A program made the position numbers and the translations under genes. Source: Spirochaetales bacterium (GTDB lineage Bacteria > Spirochaetota > Spirochaetia > SZUA-6 > RPPD01). Taken from it: 64,000 nt of DNA. The notes under the pieces were generated by a model. It ran no database searches and had not been told where the DNA came from. It saw only the letters and a list, made by a program, of their open reading frames with translations. The stretch spans positions 64,401 to 128,400 of the forward strand of contig JAFGJO010000055.1 in NCBI GenBank assembly GCA_016929065.1, written 5' to 3'. Shown one piece after another: positions 52,733 to 61,703 of this stretch (positions are counted from its first letter, which is position 1; the number at the start of each line of letters is the position of its first letter).

Positions 52733-54361
52733 TTAAAACGTTATTTGAAATTTAAACCGGGCACGGATTCCCGGTGATAGATATGGATACACACTTTCCC
52801 GCTGCCGGCCCAAAAGCGGCGACAAAAGATCGAGTCCTTCCAGAATGAATTTCATGTTGTCAAGCACGCGGACAAAGGCACTGGCGTCAAGATACGGAAA
52901 CTCGTAGATGCCGCCCACCTCTGCCTTGATACGCAGGGTGACAGCTGCACCAAAGAGTCCTTCCACATGTTCTGCGGCCAGCTCCCCGCCGACTGAAAAT
53001 GATGAATGCAGCTCTGTATCAAACGGAATGTCGATTGCATTTACCGAGCTCAATGCCAGCCAGTTGAAAACAGGGAACCGGAGTTTCACATCAGTGTGGA
53101 AAAGCCAGACATCCGGCGTATAGATTACCGGAAACAAGCCGGTTGTTCCGGACATTGTCTCTCCTTGAGTGACATATGATCTGTTTTCGGAAATGGTTGC
53201 ATCGGCAATAATAAGCAGTGAGTTTTCCAAAGATATCTGTACACTCGCATTGGCGAACCAGCCGTGGTTGTCAGCCAGAGAGGCCGGGAAATCTGCATAG
53301 TCAAAACCGCTGAGGAGGTGAAACAAGTCGCGTTCTTCAATTTTATAACCGCCGCCCGCGCTCAGTTTCAGCCAGTCGGCCGGATACGCATGCAGGGTGA
53401 TCGTAAACGGGACAAGATACGGAATATCAGAGCTGGTAAAAAATCCCGCTGCGGCATCGGCAAGAAACCAGTCCCCCAGTTCAAATCCCAGGGACAGGTC
53501 TGTGCGGAACCGGTGGGTTTCATAATCAGCGTCACCTGCGATATTCCTGTATTTGTAATTGAGGGCCAGCTGTATTGTCACAGATTCCCACCGTGCATCG
53601 CCGATTAATTGTTCCCGGATCGCAAACTCGATCGGCGGATACGCTACTGTGTAGACGGGATTTGTATCCCCGGTGAGATGCAGGCTGGTCGACTGGAAAT
53701 TGGTTATTGTCGACAGGGTAAAAAAGTCAGCAAGCTTGAAGGCGAACAATGCATCAAGATGTGAAAACTGGTTTATTGTTGAAAAATACGCGACCTGTTC
53801 CTGAAGGCCCTGCTCTTTTTCATGAAATCCGCCGTCAGCTTCAATGGTAATCCCCGGCATCTGAATTTTTATCGATCCCTCAAACTCGTCCTGGCGCGCA
53901 TGATACCCAAGCCCAATCTGGTTATAGGCAAATCCGTCGGCATTTTCATGTTTGTAAAACAGCTTTACGATCGGCTGTTCCTTGAGTTTGAAAAAAGTGA
54001 TTTCGCTCAACAAATTGCTCTGAAGCCCCACCCCAAAAAGTACCTTTGTAAAAAAAGACTTGTCTTTAATCCTCGCATACTCGCCGTCCTGTCCCGGAAC
54101 AATCAAATCGACATCCGGTTCATCGATGGGAATTTCATCAGGCTGCGGGAGCGGAGCTTCCTGTTCAAAGGTCATCAGGTCTTCGTCGGGGGTGAAACCT
54201 GCATCGATCTGTTCCTTGCTTAAATCATCGATTTCAAGAACCATCGAAGGAAAGAGATCACCCGGATCTTCGGCTTCTTCCTTTTTTTTCTCCTGTGCGA
54301 ACACTGCAGCTGCAGAGAACAGGAGAAGGACAAGTGTTAACAGAATTATATTTTTATTCAT
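52733..54361 (-). CDS. Large outer-membrane beta-barrel protein
   Basis: The protein has 542 residues with a signal peptide ending near FAQ, an acidic Glu/Pro/Asp-rich segment (about 25-95), then about 440 residues of barrel-type strands ending in KFQITF with a C-terminal Phe. No TonB box or plug domain is obvious, so it may not be a standard TonB-dependent receptor. It begins 2 bases after the TPR gene ends. Confidence 0.7.
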   Translation of the reverse strand: MNKNIILLTLVLLLFSAAAVFAQEKKKEEAEDPGDLFPSMVLEIDDLSKEQIDAGFTPDEDLMTFEQEAPLPQPDEIPIDEPDVDLIVPGQDGEYARIKDKSFFTKVLFGVGLQSNLLSEITFFKLKEQPIVKLFYKHENADGFAYNQIGLGYHARQDEFEGSIKIQMPGITIEADGGFHEKEQGLQEQVAYFSTINQFSHLDALFAFKLADFFTLSTITNFQSTSLHLTGDTNPVYTVAYPPIEFAIREQLIGDARWESVTIQLALNYKYRNIAGDADYETHRFRTDLSLGFELGDWFLADAAAGFFTSSDIPYLVPFTITLHAYPADWLKLSAGGGYKIEERDLFHLLSGFDYADFPASLADNHGWFANASVQISLENSLLIIADATISENRSYVTQGETMSGTTGLFPVIYTPDVWLFHTDVKLRFPVFNWLALSSVNAIDIPFDTELHSSFSVGGELAAEHVEGLFGAAVTLRIKAEVGGIYEFPYLDASAFVRVLDNMKFILEGLDLLSPLLGRQRESVYPYLSPGIRARFKFQITF

Positions 54362-54363
54362 TT

Positions 54364-57270
54364 TTAATTTCCCCCGCCGATCAGTTTCTTCCCTTTTTGT
54401 GTCCAGGGAGAGGAGGGAAAGTTTTGAACCAGCCGGTCAACCAGGTCTTTTGCCGCCTGCTTGTCTCCGGAAAAAGTCATCATCTCGGCAGCGCGGTAAA
54501 TGGATTCTGCCATCAGATCCTGGTTGGATGAATCCACAAATGCGGCCTTTAAAAACTCGTTGCCTGCCTGTTTAAAGTCTTTTTTCCTGTTGTAATATTC
54601 GCCCATCAGATATTGCGCCCGTGCTCCGGTTTTTTTGTCCGAGGATACGCGCAGCACCTGGGAGATCAGCGATACAGCGGTTTCCCATTTTGAAGAATCG
54701 TTTCCCTTAAGGTACAGCGCGGCAAGGTCGTTCATCGCAGTTCTGCCCTGCGGGGTCGCGGTCTTGCTGCTGCGGTCAATAAGAGCAGTCAGCCGCGCTT
54801 CCTCCCCGCTCAATCCCAGCACAAGGTAGCGAAGCTCGGAAACAGTCTCGGATGCCTTCATTGCCTCGGCTTCCTTTGGATACCAGGCAATAATATCCTG
54901 ATACAGGGCGAGGGCCTTGTCATACGCTTTTTGCTCCATGTAGATTTGTGCCGATTGTTTCATGGCCTCGGACCGAAACGGGCTTTTGCCGTGATTTTTT
55001 ATGAGCGTCTCCCAGTGTCTCAGCGCTTCCGGTTTGTTTTTTACCTGCAGGGCGGCATTTCCCGCCCAGTACAGAGAAGCATCAATCAAGTCGCCGTCTG
55101 GAAATTTTGACTGATACTGTTCAAACGCGCTTTTTGCGCTCATAAATGATCCTGCGCTGTAATACAGTTCTGCCCGGTTGTACAGGGCCTGGGCATGCAG
55201 CGGGCTTGATGAATAGTTGTTTGAAAGAGAGAGGTATGCATCAGCTGCCTGCGCGGTTTTTCCCTGCAGGGCCAGAATTCCTGCATACTCAAAAAGGGCA
55301 TCGTCTGCAAAATCAGCATTCGAAGATTTTTTCCAGATATCCAGAAACAGTTTTTCGGCCTTTGCACTATTGCCCTGGGACAATTCTGATTTGGCAAGGA
55401 AAAACTGCGCTTTGGAGAGAGTTTGTGCATCTTTGGTTTTCTGTGCCAGCTGATCAAAATACCGGGCTGACTGGCGGTAATTGCCGGCCGAATAAAAACA
55501 CCAGCCGTTATAATACAATGCCTGTTCAGCCAATTCGTGTTCGGGAAATGCGGAAATCATCTCGGTGAAAAAACCGGAAGCCGTATCAAAATCTCCCAGA
55601 CGATAGTATGCCCAGCCTTTATAAAAAACAACAAACGGCGCAATGTCGCCCAGCTCGGGATCATCAGTATTTTTAATCTGGATTTCAGAAAAACTTGCCA
55701 GGGCATTTTTATACTGCTTGAGTGAGACAAAGGACAGGCCTTCAAAGTATTTAAATATTGTATACAGGACAGGTTCTGTTGTTTTAAGCCGCGGCGAAGC
55801 CTGATTGACTTTTGCCACCCGAGAGACCACTTCGCTATAATTTTTTTCCTGGAACAGAATATAAACATAATCCCGCTGGGCCTGAAGGTCGTCAGTGCTT
55901 GATTTGATGTACCCTGAAAGAAAATCTTTCGCCTGTGATATTTCTCCGCGCTGTACCAGAAGTTTTGAGTGCAGTTTTACCGCAGCCCGGCGAATCCCTG
56001 CCTCCTGGTTGTTATCGGCCAAAAGCCCGGTGGTGAGCACTATGGCCGGTTCTGTTTTGCCTGTTTTGTACAGGGCATACGCGAGTGTGTATGCTGCTTT
56101 TGATTTGTTCGGCGAAGCCGGGTAATCGTGAAGATGCTGTTCCAGAATATTGATTGCGGTTTCAAAATCACCCGCCTGAACAGAGAGACTGCCGGTACGG
56201 AACAGTACGGTATCTGATTGTTCCTTGAATAACTGCTGGTATTCCTGGAGGATTTTTGCCGCATACTGGGCAGACCCTTTTTTTATCAGAATCTCGGAAA
56301 GATACAGCGGCACCGAAACGGGGATTGGGATTCTGTTGCGGAATCCCCACGCGCGGTTAAAATAATATTCCGCCTGTTCCATGTTATTGTCCGAAAAACT
56401 GGCAATGCCGATATTCGTCCAGAAATCCACAAGCATTGCCGGATTGTCTGCAAAGGTATCTTCTGCAATACGGATCAGCCGTTCCATTTCCTTTAACTGT
56501 TTTGATTTCATCGCGAGGGTAAACAGTTTTGCCAGTGCCACCCCCGAAATGTCTGGCGTTTCCGCAAGCAGCGAATTGTAAATATCTTTTGCGCTCTGTG
56601 TCTGGTTTTTTACAATCAACGCATCGGCATAGTAAAGCAGAAACTTGTTTTTAAGGGCGGGTGGCAAATTGGCGAACTCTTTGGTGTTGTGCTGGCCTAT
56701 CAGATCGTCGGCCTTTTCTGTTTTAAAATTGATATACGCCATAAGCACGAAACTGTAATGGAACAGCGGCGTATTCGGGTACTTTGAAAGATAGGCTCCA
56801 GCAGTTGTCCTGGCTGTTTTATAGTCTTCCACCTCCGATTCACAGACCGCTTTGTAATAGACCGCCTGTTCGGTGATATTGTTGACCAGGCCGAATTCCA
56901 GGTATTTTGTAAAGTCTTCAAGGGCGGGGATGTATTCTTTTTTCCTGTAACGGTTCATGCCCTTCCAGAAGGGTATGAACTGAAGAAATTTGGTTGAACG
57001 GAAACGGCGCTCTGTTTTCTCCAGAACTGCAAGTGATTCTTCATACTGTTCAAGGTAAAAATAGCATAATGCCAGGTGAAACTGGACATCCGGGTAAAGC
57101 TCCGATTGCTTGAAATTATCGGAAAACTCCTGATAGGATTCCAGTGCCAGGCCATAGTTCTTTGAAAAATAGAAACTTTCAGCCTCAGTAAAAAGTTCCT
57201 GTTCCGGAGTCTGGGCAAATGCCAAGGCTCCAAAACAAAGCAATAATATACAAACAATGCTCTTTTTCAT
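54364..57270 (-). CDS. Periplasmic TPR-repeat protein
   Basis: The protein has 968 residues with a signal peptide ending near LAFAQ and about 20 tetratricopeptide-like helical repeats across its length (for example SFYFSKNYGLALESYQEF; EQALYYNGWCFYSAGNYRQ). Similar repeats link Tol-Pal/CpoB to the cell wall. First gene of the operon with barrel, ExbB, ExbD and TonB. Confidence 0.85.
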   Translation of the reverse strand: MKKSIVCILLLCFGALAFAQTPEQELFTEAESFYFSKNYGLALESYQEFSDNFKQSELYPDVQFHLALCYFYLEQYEESLAVLEKTERRFRSTKFLQFIPFWKGMNRYRKKEYIPALEDFTKYLEFGLVNNITEQAVYYKAVCESEVEDYKTARTTAGAYLSKYPNTPLFHYSFVLMAYINFKTEKADDLIGQHNTKEFANLPPALKNKFLLYYADALIVKNQTQSAKDIYNSLLAETPDISGVALAKLFTLAMKSKQLKEMERLIRIAEDTFADNPAMLVDFWTNIGIASFSDNNMEQAEYYFNRAWGFRNRIPIPVSVPLYLSEILIKKGSAQYAAKILQEYQQLFKEQSDTVLFRTGSLSVQAGDFETAINILEQHLHDYPASPNKSKAAYTLAYALYKTGKTEPAIVLTTGLLADNNQEAGIRRAAVKLHSKLLVQRGEISQAKDFLSGYIKSSTDDLQAQRDYVYILFQEKNYSEVVSRVAKVNQASPRLKTTEPVLYTIFKYFEGLSFVSLKQYKNALASFSEIQIKNTDDPELGDIAPFVVFYKGWAYYRLGDFDTASGFFTEMISAFPEHELAEQALYYNGWCFYSAGNYRQSARYFDQLAQKTKDAQTLSKAQFFLAKSELSQGNSAKAEKLFLDIWKKSSNADFADDALFEYAGILALQGKTAQAADAYLSLSNNYSSSPLHAQALYNRAELYYSAGSFMSAKSAFEQYQSKFPDGDLIDASLYWAGNAALQVKNKPEALRHWETLIKNHGKSPFRSEAMKQSAQIYMEQKAYDKALALYQDIIAWYPKEAEAMKASETVSELRYLVLGLSGEEARLTALIDRSSKTATPQGRTAMNDLAALYLKGNDSSKWETAVSLISQVLRVSSDKKTGARAQYLMGEYYNRKKDFKQAGNEFLKAAFVDSSNQDLMAESIYRAAEMMTFSGDKQAAKDLVDRLVQNFPSSPWTQKGKKLIGGGN

Positions 57271-57515
57271 AACAATACAAGTCGGGGAATTTTATTCCCG
57301 GGCTTTTCCTTTCCCTGTTTTCATCAGGAAGAAAACTACTCCTTTATGAAAACAATTACATTTTTGATATGATACAGGAATAAATTTAACGCGAACCTGG
57401 ATAAAACACATGTGCCTTTTGGTATGTTTTTGCTGTAACCCGAAAAAAAACAGGGGAAATGAACTCTCTTGACCTCTTTTATGGAGTGTTTTATCGTTGT
57501 TTCACTGTGAAACCA

Positions 57516-58844
57516 ATGGCCCTTCTTGTTTTTCCTCCAGTTTATGATTTCGCGTTTTATGACATGTTTGTAAAACCCTGCGGTCTCCTCCGGATTGGTC
57601 AATGGCTTTCTGATACCGGGTATGAAGTTGAACTTCTCAATTGTCTTGATTATACCGATTCGGCAGGCGTTGAAATATATGGTGAAGTCCAGCGCAAGCC
57701 GAACGGGACCGGGAAGGTATTCCGCCAGATTATTGAAAAGCCGCCGGTGCTGAAAAGTGTAAAGCGAAAGTATGCCCGGTATGGAATCCCGCGGAAAACA
57801 ATAGAAAAACGTATTTCACACGCGCATTCTGATATTATCCTTGTCGGATCGGGGATGACCTACTGGTATCCGGGGGTGCGTGAGGTCATCACTGCGGTAA
57901 AAAAGGTTCAACCAAAAACACCGGTGGTACTCGGTGGGGTGTATGCGACGCTCTGCACGGATCATGCAGAAGAGCAGGCCGGGGCTGATTTTGTTGTAAA
58001 CGGGGACGGATGTGCGGGGTTGCCGGCAATCCTGCAGAAATTGCAGCTTCCTGTTCCAAAAATATCCTATCCCGGGACACAGTTGCTTTTAAAAGAAGGG
58101 TTTCTGGATGCCGCGGCAATCCGTTTGCACGAGGGGTGTCCGCACCGGTGCAGCTATTGCGCATCAGAGGCGCTATGCCCGAAATTTCGGCCCGGGGACG
58201 GAGGTGAACTGGCAGATGAAGTGTTTCGGATTCACAATACACTCGGTATCGTAAATTTTGCCTTTTATGATGACGCGCTGCTTTTTAAAGCCGAAACAGG
58301 AATTATTCCTTTCCTTGAAAAGATCATCGAATCAGGGTTAAAATTGAATTTCTTTTTCCCAAACGGATTGCATATCTCCTTCCTGACAGAAGAAATCGCC
58401 CGGTTGATGAAAAAAGCCGGATGCAAAGACCTCCGCTTCGGGTTTGAGAGTATAAATTCAGAATTTCAAAATGAGTTTGGGTTTAAATATTCTGCTGATA
58501 TGTTCCCGCACGCCATCGATGCATTGCGAACCGCCGGATTTCAGGATAATGATCTCGCCGCCTATATTATGGCCGGACTCCCCGGGCAGATGCCGGAGGA
58601 GGTTGAAGAAACAATACGCACATGTGCAGATCTGAAAGTTCGCGCGTTCATTAATGAATATTCTCCCATTCCAAAAACCGCTTTGTGGGAGAAAAGCGTA
58701 TCGCTGTCGCGGTTCCCGATCGCAGAGGAGCCGCTCTGCCACAACAACAGTTTGTTCGCCCTGCAGAGTGATTCTTTTACAGTGGAAGATCTTCGCCGGT
58801 TAAAGCGGCTGGCACTGGAACTGACGAGGGGGCAGAACGATTGA
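57516..58844 (+). CDS. B12-binding-domain radical SAM enzyme
   Basis: The protein has 442 residues. An N-terminal cobalamin-binding-like fold (ALLVFPPVYDF...GSGMTYWYPG) precedes CPHRCSYC, the radical-SAM cluster motif, and a DDALLF...FGFES barrel. It would alkylate or rearrange an unknown substrate. The start is uncertain between ATG 57459, GTG 57507 and ATG 57516; no clear ribosome site favours one. Confidence 0.8.
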   Translation: MALLVFPPVYDFAFYDMFVKPCGLLRIGQWLSDTGYEVELLNCLDYTDSAGVEIYGEVQRKPNGTGKVFRQIIEKPPVLKSVKRKYARYGIPRKTIEKRISHAHSDIILVGSGMTYWYPGVREVITAVKKVQPKTPVVLGGVYATLCTDHAEEQAGADFVVNGDGCAGLPAILQKLQLPVPKISYPGTQLLLKEGFLDAAAIRLHEGCPHRCSYCASEALCPKFRPGDGGELADEVFRIHNTLGIVNFAFYDDALLFKAETGIIPFLEKIIESGLKLNFFFPNGLHISFLTEEIARLMKKAGCKDLRFGFESINSEFQNEFGFKYSADMFPHAIDALRTAGFQDNDLAAYIMAGLPGQMPEEVEETIRTCADLKVRAFINEYSPIPKTALWEKSVSLSRFPIAEEPLCHNNSLFALQSDSFTVEDLRRLKRLALELTRGQND

Positions 58845-58847
58845 TAT

Positions 58848-59124
58848 CTATCGGAATATTTCGATTCTATAAAAAATATCAATTTCCATGGCATTTCCAT
58901 TGATATCCAGAGTTCCCCAAAAAAATATCTGGCCATTGATTTGTTGCCAGGCTTTTTCACGGACACTGTTTTTGTATTCCGGAAAATACAGAATGATTTT
59001 TGAACCCCGCTTAGTCCATCTTCCGTGTAATTTACTGCCGACAGACATGTTCCCGGTCGGATTCAGGATTTGAAAACGCGGATGTGATGGCCGCGATCAT
59101 GAAAAATAAACCAAACACTCTCAT
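58848..59124 (-). pseudogene. Small secreted protein broken by a frameshift
   Basis: AGGAGA precedes ATG 59124, which opens a signal peptide (MRVFGLFFMIAAITSAFS) but stops at 59032. One frame over, the sequence from about 59070 down to 58848 reads as coherent beta-rich protein (ILNPTGNMSVG, GRWTKRGSKIILYF, AMEIDIFYRIEIF). A single base shift would join them. It could be real decay or a sequencing error. Confidence 0.45.
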
Positions 59125-59126
59125 TT

Positions 59127-59429
59127 GCTCTCCTGTCTCTTTTAAATTATCACCGAGGTATGTGTTTTTCAATATTCATCAAAATAATTATTGTCCGAGA
59201 GCCTGCTGTTCCTGATGATCCGGATGCATACTCTTAAAAAGACTGCCGAAAAAACAATTTTCTCACTTTCTCATCACATTCAGCGACTATACTCAACAGT
59301 ATAGTTTAATGCAATGACTGGGGAGGTTTCATGCACAGACGATCGATGGTTGAAATATTCTTTCTTTTTATATGGCTGTTTTCGGGGGAGTCATAACCGC
59401 GCCGCTTTCTGCCCGGCAGATGAATATTC
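59127..59429. other. Intergenic region with an operator-like palindrome and a 21-codon open frame
   Basis: Contents: an 8-4-8 inverted repeat at 59286-59305 overlapping a possible -10 element (TATAGT), then GGGGAGG and ATG 59331 opening a 21-codon frame to TAA at 59394-59396 that looks like a signal peptide or leader. No other feature is visible. Confidence 0.5.
59286..59305. promoter_or_regulatory. Operator-like inverted repeat
   Basis: ACTATACT-CAAC-AGTATAGT is a perfect 8-bp inverted repeat. Its right arm contains TATAGT, close to a consensus -10, so a repressor bound here would block the promoter of the small open frame at 59331. Confidence 0.45.
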
Positions 59430-61328
59430 TCAAATATTTTTTTCTTCATCTTCACGATGCCGTTTTCTGTGTGACAGCAAAATCGCGGATTTCAATTCTT
59501 TCTCGTTCCTCGCTTTGTGCCATGCCGAGTGAAATGACGGGTCCTGAAGGGTCTGCGCGATCGACATGAGCGCGCGGAGATGGAAATTTCTCCGGTCTTT
59601 GCTTCCAACGAGGCAGAACGCGGTATACACCACTTCTTTTTTTGTCCAGATAATTCCATACCGCGACCGAACGAGAATGATGTCGAAGATCGATTCGCCC
59701 TCGACAATCACATGCGGCAGGGCGTGCGGGATGGCAACTCCGGGATAGATCAGCGTCGAGGTCAATTCTTCGCGCTCGCGGAATTTATCCAGCAGGGTTT
59801 TTTTATTCAGATTGTATTTTTCAGCGATGAGGGCCGCAACATCACCGAACATCACGTCACGTTCGACTGTTTTTGGATAGTCAATGACCAGCGCCCTGCG
59901 GATTACGAGGTCGAACTCGTCCTCGCGGATGTCATTGCGTTCGAGTAAAATCGCAAGGAGTTCATCTTCAAGTTCCTCCTCGCTGTGGTTTTCTTCGGGT
60001 CCGAAGAGTTTTCGTATCATTGTCACAAACGCACTCGTCTTTGACCATCCCCTGCGCGCATACGCGAAATACCAGACAAGTGCGGTCACTACAAAGCCCG
60101 CCGCGATTAATAACGGCACAAGGCCTTGTGTCGCAATCAATACACCATAGACGAGTACACCGAAAATTTGAAGGAAAGGGAACAGGGGCGAGGAAAAAAG
60201 CGGGCGGTAATGACCAAGCCGGGAAAAACGGATAACGATAACCCCAAGGTTTTCCAGGAGAAACACGAGAAGCAGAAAGAGCGAGGCGACCTTGGCCAGT
60301 TCCTTGACATCAAGCCCGATGATAATTACCATCATGAACGCGCTGGTGATGAGTATGGTTCGTGTGGGAGTTCCCTTTTTATTTACCAATCCGAGTGATT
60401 TTGGAAGAAACCCGTCACGGCTCATTGCCATGGGAATTCGCGAGGCGCTTAATATCCCGGCGTTTGCGGTGGTGAAAAACGCGAGCATTCCCGCGGTAGC
60501 GACAGCGATCATCGCGGCAATCGGGGCTGAGGGTCCGGAAAAAAACAGTTTCGCCGCATCGGTGAGCGGTGAATAGCTTGCTGCGAGCGCGATACCGTCC
60601 ATGGCGCCGATGGTGACAAATACCACAAGCAGGTAGACAACCTGAGTCACCAGAAACGCGGAGAGGATGCCGGGGACGAGCATTTTTTTGGGATCCTTGA
60701 TTTCCTCGACCGCGGCGGCAATTTTGGTTATTCCCCCGTAGGAGATGAAGACCAGCCCGGTGGTTTTAACGATATCAAACAGTGACAGATCGGCTGTTTT
60801 CTCAAAGTGAATAAAATCCATATGCCGGTATCCCGCCAGAAGATAAAACGCGAGTATTAAAAAAAGAAAGAACACCATGAATATCTGAAAGCGTCCAGTT
60901 CCCTCTGCGGAGAAAAGATTCAATGCGGTGAAAAAAAGACACGCCCCGATTGCAATCAGTTTGAATTCAAGTACTCCGAATGAAGGGAATAAAAGCGACC
61001 CGAAGATCCCGATTCCCACGAGGGCGAAGGCACTTTTGAGTGCCACAGAAAACCAGTCGGCGAAACCCGCGATCAGGCCCACCGGTGCGCCGAAGATGCG
61101 TGCGAGCGGGAAAAAGGCGCCTCCCGCCTTGGGCATGGCGGATGTGAGTTCAAGTTTGGTAAAGACCGCGGGGAGCATGCAGATTCCGGCCAGAAGATAT
61201 GAGATAAGCGCGCCAATGCCTGCTTCGGAGAAGGCGATCGCAGGCAGGATGAACAGTCCTGATGAAATCATTGCACCCGCGCCGAGGCTGAACACGCCGA
61301 ATGTGGTAAGACTTTTTTTCAGGGTCAT
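59430..61328 (-). CDS. APC-family amino acid permease fused to a PTS EIIA domain
   Basis: The protein has 632 residues. Residues 1-440 form a 12-helix APC transporter (FSLGAGAMISSGLF, ISYGGITKIAAAVEEIKDP). After a Glu-rich linker, residues about 485-620 form an EIIA-type-2 (Fru/Ntr) domain with IPHALPH, the phosphorylatable His. The fusion suggests transport regulated by PTS phosphorylation. Substrate unknown. Confidence 0.88.
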   Translation of the reverse strand: MTLKKSLTTFGVFSLGAGAMISSGLFILPAIAFSEAGIGALISYLLAGICMLPAVFTKLELTSAMPKAGGAFFPLARIFGAPVGLIAGFADWFSVALKSAFALVGIGIFGSLLFPSFGVLEFKLIAIGACLFFTALNLFSAEGTGRFQIFMVFFLFLILAFYLLAGYRHMDFIHFEKTADLSLFDIVKTTGLVFISYGGITKIAAAVEEIKDPKKMLVPGILSAFLVTQVVYLLVVFVTIGAMDGIALAASYSPLTDAAKLFFSGPSAPIAAMIAVATAGMLAFFTTANAGILSASRIPMAMSRDGFLPKSLGLVNKKGTPTRTILITSAFMMVIIIGLDVKELAKVASLFLLLVFLLENLGVIVIRFSRLGHYRPLFSSPLFPFLQIFGVLVYGVLIATQGLVPLLIAAGFVVTALVWYFAYARRGWSKTSAFVTMIRKLFGPEENHSEEELEDELLAILLERNDIREDEFDLVIRRALVIDYPKTVERDVMFGDVAALIAEKYNLNKKTLLDKFREREELTSTLIYPGVAIPHALPHVIVEGESIFDIILVRSRYGIIWTKKEVVYTAFCLVGSKDRRNFHLRALMSIAQTLQDPSFHSAWHKARNEKELKSAILLSHRKRHREDEEKNI

Positions 61329-61703
61329 GGCAGGCCTCTCCGATCATGAACTTTGACGATTATATTTTTATCATCAACCTGTGAATATTTATTTACAATA
61401 GCATATATCGGTATGGGTGTGAAGTGAAATTCAGGAGCGGCGCATACCTGCACCGCCTGACTGGCTGATAATCCGGCAGGAGAGCAAGCGGCGGGAGAAA
61501 AACAAATATGGTTGACCCAATTGAGATAAAAACCGGCACCCTGACATGAAATATCACAACCCTTCTGCCTTTGATTAAATGTTTTTTCCTCTTACTGAGT
61601 AAAAAATATGTTCAGGCTTCCATGAAAATTATTATTTATAACAGATAAGCTGCAGCAGTATCCCTTTTGACATTTATGCTCTTATTATCTATAACCAGTA
61701 GTT
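61329..61703. other. Intergenic region between the divergent permease and tex genes
   Basis: The 375 bases contain no gene. The only clear element is the tex promoter at its right end. The permease promoter presumably lies at the left end but is not evident. Confidence 0.5.
61667..61695 (+). promoter_or_regulatory. Strong promoter of tex
   Basis: Perfect TTGACA (61667-61672), 17 bp and TATAAC (61690-61695). The tex ATG is at 61704, about where transcription should begin, and no ribosome binding site can fit between. Confidence 0.75.
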
